Below are positions 60,005-64,000 of a DNA stretch of 64,000 bases, piece by piece. This stretch comes from Enoplosus armatus. Its lineage: Eukaryota; Chordata; Actinopteri; Centrarchiformes; Enoplosidae. Position 1 is the first letter of the stretch. The number at the start of each line of letters is the position of its first letter. The notes beneath the pieces are model-generated. The model was not told the DNA's origin and ran no database searches. It worked only from the letters and a program-made list of their open reading frames with translations. The position numbers and the translations under genes are program-made. Where the stretch lies: positions 11,881,298-11,945,297 of the forward strand of contig NC_092194.1 in the NCBI RefSeq assembly GCF_043641665.1, written 5' to 3'.

Positions 60005-60375
60005 TGAAAGCACTGCCCATTTAGTTCTGCTCAGGCTGCTGGACACAAAAGGTTGAGCCAGCGGTGAATATTGGAAAAGCTAACGGTAGGGCTTGTATAA
60101 TCATTGGGAATGGTCGGGGGGCGGACAGAAGCATCAAGCTCCTGTAAAGCACTCCAGACAGACACACATCACACCAGGCCTTTTGAGATGGGAGTCCTGG
60201 GTAGGGCCTATTGCTTGATACCACAGGGGAAATAAACTGCCTAAAATAGGCACGGGGGCAGGAAATGGATTTTATTGGAGAACTAATCAAGGGGGCCGTT
60301 TTAGTGGGGCACAATTTAGATTTTGATTGGATTCCTACTGACATCGGGGTTATCAATGTGTCTCATACTGGGAGG
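60005..60375. promoter_or_regulatory. Candidate conserved noncoding block
   Basis: A repeat-free block with balanced composition: GTATAATCATTGGGAATGG, CTATTGCTTGATACC, TGGATTTTATTGG and ATTTAGATTTTGATTGG. A 111-codon minus frame is open across it, but the translation is not family-like. Interpreted as a possible enhancer; alignment would decide. Confidence 0.32.
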
Positions 60376-60379
60376 TGTA

Positions 60380-60950
60380 ATTTGATCTTTGATGTCCACA
60401 CGGTGGTCTTGATGTATGTCCTGCTGCATGGGCAATGACTGCTGTGCATGTGTTTGTCACAGCAGCATGTGTGTGTGTGGGTGGATGCCAGTGTGTGTGT
60501 GGGGTTTGTGTATGGGTAGATGTCAGACAGTGAGGTGCAGATTAGAGTGGCTATTGTGGCTCAAGCCATCGCCCTCTTTGACTGAAGTGCCCCTCTTGTC
60601 CAGAATGAGTAAATAGTAATTATATTTCTAATTATTATTAATAGTTTTGAAGGACATCAAAACTTTTTTTTCATTGGCTGAGCTGGGAAGATCTCCGCAA
60701 TTATTTCCCCTATACTGCACCAACATTTTAAAGTTGCTGTTATTGTTTTCTCCCTGGTTTTAGTAATAAAGTATAACCTTAAGCCAGAATCATGAACTGA
60801 ACTGAAGATTGTTTTGGGATTAACTGAGGCTTTCACAAAGCTAGCTAACTTTTAACACAGTAAAATCACCATGGTAACCTATGCTGCATGGCTTTTTGTC
60901 CATGCACAGACTTCTAAAGCCACATCATTTGTCTGCACCTTCCAAAAAAC
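60380..60950. other. Noncoding spacer with GT-rich patch
   Basis: An imperfect GT/GGGT patch lies at 60468-60520, with a near-duplicate GGGTGGATGCCAG / GGGTAGATGTCAG pair. Nothing else is recognised. Confidence 0.55.
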
Positions 60951-60954
60951 GTTT

Positions 60955-61255
60955 TATGACAACACTTAAGGTTTGGTTAGGCTTAGGCACAAAAACGACT
61001 TGGTTATTTTTGGGCAAAGATCATGGTTTCGGTTAAAATAAGTACTTTGCTATGGTTAAGGAAACATTGTGGTTTGGGATAAAATGGGTCAGGGGAGTTT
61101 CGTCATCATGGTTACAGTAATAAACATCGTGGCATGATCGGTCATGCTTTAAAAAACAAAACGTTGACTGTTGACTGCAAAAGAGCAGCAGTCTCCCATG
61201 TTAAAGTCTATAATAACATCACCTTGCTGCCTCCTCTCCGCGTGTCATTTTGGGC
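60955..61255 (+). mobile_element. Dispersed percomorph repeat, copy 3
   Basis: Same family as the 36.5-kb and 55.4-kb copies. Words in order: GGTTTGGTTAGGCTTAGGCAC, ACGACTTGGTTA, AAGATCATGGTT (61017-61028), GGTTAAAATAAG, TTCGTCATCATGGTT (61099-61113), TAATAAACA and GTCTCCCATGTTAAAGTC (61191-61208). It is the most complete of the three. No coding capacity; boundaries are approximate. Confidence 0.65.
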
Positions 61256-62190
61256 CACTTGCTCAGTTCAGTTAACCATGTTCAGTTCAGATGATCAGAT
61301 TAGTTAAACAACTAAACAACTCTCTGGAAAAATGTACTCATGATTCTAAAGAAGCCTGACATGGACAAAAGTAGTGCATTTGTAATAAAGTAACGAGTCT
61401 TAATTCACTCAGAATGGCATGTTTACAGATCAGTAGAATCACTTTGCTTTCCATAACAATTATATAAAAAATATTTGTAGCATTTATTCACTCTGGCTTT
61501 AAAACAGAACTTCTGAAAAACAGCAGGAAGCTAGTTGATCTTAGTTATCAATAATGAATCACATTAATTGCTGTGTACATAAACTACACATATTTATTGC
61601 AATGAAATCGTTTCAATACTGATGGGTGTATTTGCACTCTTATTGCATCACTGCAGCTCAGAGGAAGATATTTTTTGACAGACTCAATGATGATTGTAAA
61701 TAAAAAGCATGACGAGGCGCCTTTTATATTAAAAACAAACTGAAAATGTTTTCCCACTAAATTATACAAGTCTGAGTCAAGCAGTCTTTTCTTGAAGCCT
61801 TCTTATTTATTCAGTTACAGGATCTGTCATTTTCAGCTCTAGCTTTATCAGCAGAAGCATCATTACTGTAACTGTACTGTGTTTCTTGTATTTATTTATG
61901 ATAACAATTTGTTCATCAAGACACATAAGTCAAGCATAACAACAAAACAGCAACGATAATAAAGTAACAATACATCATAGAGCATATGGCAGCTATAGAT
62001 GCAGATATTTTTCTCAAGAGTTGGTGGATCAGATAAGAACTAAAAGGAAAGTGAAATTTGGACTTACTAGGAGACTAGAAACACTTCTCCAATAGGACAG
62101 TCATGTTGCTTTCTATCTCTTTGACTGTAACCGGGCAGTTGTTGATTTCTTACACCTTTGCCACGACAACGGGACGAGCCGGTGGTGTAT
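61256..62190. other. Noncoding spacer
   Basis: AT-rich unique sequence. The end (62100-62190), with TTTGCCACGACAACGGGACGAGCC, has an uneven composition that may belong to a further old repeat, but I cannot place it. Confidence 0.45.
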
Positions 62191-62194
62191 CGGG

Positions 62195-62338
62195 CTGTGT
62201 TTCTGAGAGTTTGATTTGTCTTTGCTCAAAAATCACCAATTGCAGCTTTAAAAAATATCTTTTGAAGTGATTAAGATAGATAGAATAGCTCATGTTGCAT
62301 CAGTAGTGCTGTTACAGTCGTATTGCAGGTCAATATTT
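62195..62338 (+). repeat. Diverged tandem unit 1
   Basis: First of two related units. Shared words in the same order are CTGTGTTTCTGAGA, AAAAATATCTTTT, AGTGCTGTT-CAG and CAATATT. Unit 1 also holds CACCAATTGCAGCTTTAA. The start-to-start distance is about 173 bp. Confidence 0.75.
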
Positions 62339-62367
62339 AGTGTAGATGAGCCGATTTTATAACAAAC

Positions 62368-62503
62368 TGTGTTTCTGAGAATTTGTTTTGGGGTTTTACT
62401 ACCCTCTAGTGGCCGGAAAAAAATATCTTTTAGTCATTAAGGTAGCTAGAGTAGTTCATGATGCCTAAGTAGTGCTGTTCCAGCCTCATCATGGATCAAT
62501 ATT
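62368..62503 (+). repeat. Diverged tandem unit 2
   Basis: Second unit, in the same orientation as the first. It carries CTACCCTCTAGTGGCCGG (62400-62417) in place of the unit-1 middle. CCCTCTAGTGGCC is a word often seen in dispersed fish repeats, so both units may be copies of one repeat family rather than a local duplication. Confidence 0.75.
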
Positions 62504-64000
62504 GCAGCCAAAATCTAGCCCAGCTTGGCAGTTACAGACAATAATCAAAGACAGAATAAGCAATGAATTGGCAGTTAGCAAACAATGTAAATGCACATCT
62601 GTGAACAACGTGGACTGAATTCGCTGTCATTTGAATACTGGCTTCTACCCTTCACTTGTCTGTGAACATCAGGTGACATGAGAAGTGTTTTTATTGAATT
62701 TGACATCTGGTGTGCTGACTAGCAATATCTGAACCCAATTTAGCTTGTGAAAATGTTGACAAGCCAACAGCATCAGGTAAAGGTGGTACTGTCCAAAGAC
62801 TGGCACTTGACTGGGCAGTTAAAGGGGGTGTGCTAAATCTAGTCTGGTACATACAGTGTGTCTGTAATATTGATGGAGTAGAATAGCTGAGGACGAAGGA
62901 GTTGTTCTAAATGATAGCACAGTCTATATTTAGAGATTCTGTGGACATTTTCTGTTTTGCAGTTTCCTTTAATATGTTACAATTTTCCCTATAAGTTTTG
63001 ACATTGAAAAACGCTTATAATATCCTGTTATGCTGAGATGAAGAGCAGCGGCCTTTTTTAACGTGCAACACTCTAATCCCATTTAAGTTGCAGCCAACAC
63101 AGACCAGTGCCAAAATATCATCAAAACCAGGCGGCTTTGATGCCTGGGCCAAGACTTTAAAGACAGAGGAATGTGGTAGTGGGGGCTAGTGCCAGGTGTA
63201 TACCGCAGTGTAATTAGGCCTGAATCGCATTATAAAGCAGCATATAAAATATAATGTCACTTATTAGCAACATATTTTAAGTGTGTTACTGTTACTAATA
63301 CTGCAGATACTCGAGGAATGATACAGAGAAACGATATCAGCTAGCGATAAAGTACAAAGGGTCGAACAACTCCTCTGCACATAAAAAGCACGGCACTTGA
63401 GCAATCCATAGGAGCAACGTGCTCCAAAGAAGGTGTCAACAATACAGACCAAACTCAAACTGGATAATGACTGGGAGATTTTAAAAGGAGGAGACTGGCG
63501 AAGCAGGCGTCAAGTCTTTAAAAGCGCAGACTGACCAAACCTGCTTTTCATGGCTTGACAGCTCATTCAGTGTCCACACAATTCCATGCAACTGTTTTTA
63601 ATGTGTGGGGTGTTTGTGAGATTAAAAGCACTTCAACGCAACATGCGATGTTTGCATGTGAATGGAAGCCATACAGGGAATGTCACATCACTTATCTTTT
63701 GTATAAAACTGTGGTGCTCCTCTTGTCAGCCGCAAATAAGCCCATTGTATCCTGCTGATAAAAGGCAATCAAACAAAGTATATAATTGCGAAGTCAAGCA
63801 TTAATAGCCTGTATAACTACCGCCTAATGCTGAAATAATTAAGAATGTCTCTTACTGGGGGACTGGCAATGCAATTATCACCTTGATGACTGTGCCATAC
63901 AAAGACATTCAGAGGAGGGAGAAAGAAAACGAGAGAGAAGCAAATAACTAAAATGACGAGGATAATACAATTACAACATGGCTGAGAGGGGAGGGAAACA
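62504..64000. other. Noncoding, possible conserved block at 63040-63240
   Basis: Unique sequence. Bases 63040-63240 are repeat-free, with CTCTAATCCCATTTAAGTTGC and GTGTAATTAGGCC. GCGATAA occurs at 63344-63350. The terminal part (63840-63990) contains GGCAATGCAATTATCACC. No exon or known repeat is recognised. Confidence 0.45.

Noticed and set aside
1..64000. CRISPR arrays, operons, ribosome binding sites or prophage genes
   Set aside because: No spaced direct repeats and no dense long ORFs; microsatellites and SINEs mark the window as vertebrate DNA.
1..64000. Known miRNA genes
   Set aside because: I compared by eye with several well-conserved vertebrate miRNA sequences (including miR-9, -10, -101, -124, -135, -137, -218, -219) and saw no match; novel hairpins would need folding software and small-RNA data.

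Overview
The window looks like 64 kb of noncoding DNA from a ray-finned fish, most likely a percomorph. Four things point there: abundant (CA)n/(GT)n, (GA)n and (CT)n microsatellites, sparse CpG, fish-type tRNA-derived SINEs, and several dispersed repeats I recognise from percomorph sequence. The longest open frames are 100-170 codons. They run through dinucleotide repeats, or are open on both strands, or resemble no protein family I know. I therefore annotate no protein-coding gene and no functional tRNA, rRNA or miRNA gene. The window is best read as a gene desert or the inside of a very long intron.

Layout. 1-6.8 kb: unique, AT-leaning sequence with a (CA)n at 1.07 kb and a (CT)n at 3.3 kb. 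6.8-9.3 kb: an octamer/TAAT cluster, then GT/CA arrays and a G-rich block. 9.3-20.4 kb: mostly unique sequence, with blocks at 13.3, 15.2 and 16.9 kb that resemble conserved noncoding elements. 20.4-27.7 kb: two SINE remnants (20.4 and 24.5 kb), a facing (CA)n/(TG)n pair at 24 kb and a palindromic MITE-like repeat at 27.3 kb. 27.7-38.5 kb: unique sequence with candidate regulatory blocks at 29.5 and 34.5 kb, a poly-C stretch at 32.9 kb and a dispersed repeat at 36.5 kb. 38.5-43.3 kb: a dispersed repeat, purine tracts, a 61-bp pure (AG)n array and a well-preserved SINE. 43.8-47.3 kb: the most enhancer-like stretch, including a cluster of TTATCGC motifs. 47.3-47.9 kb: four long G/C homopolymers. 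48-56 kb: mostly unique. 56-58 kb: polypyrimidine, CA and purine tracts around a hairpin-bearing candidate element. 58.8-62.5 kb: the repeat-rich end, with a SINE split by a TTAA-flanked insertion, two related GGTTAGG-like repeats (55.4 and 61.0 kb) and a diverged tandem duplication. 62.5-64 kb: unique.

No genes act together here. If the window has a function it is probably cis-regulatory: homeodomain (TAAT), POU octamer (ATGCAAAT), TCF/LEF (TGATCAAAG) and GATA-like (TTATCGC) words recur in the repeat-free blocks. Function and conservation of these blocks are inferred from composition and motifs only; alignment to other fish and tetrapod genomes would decide. Repeat family names are deliberately generic where I am not certain.
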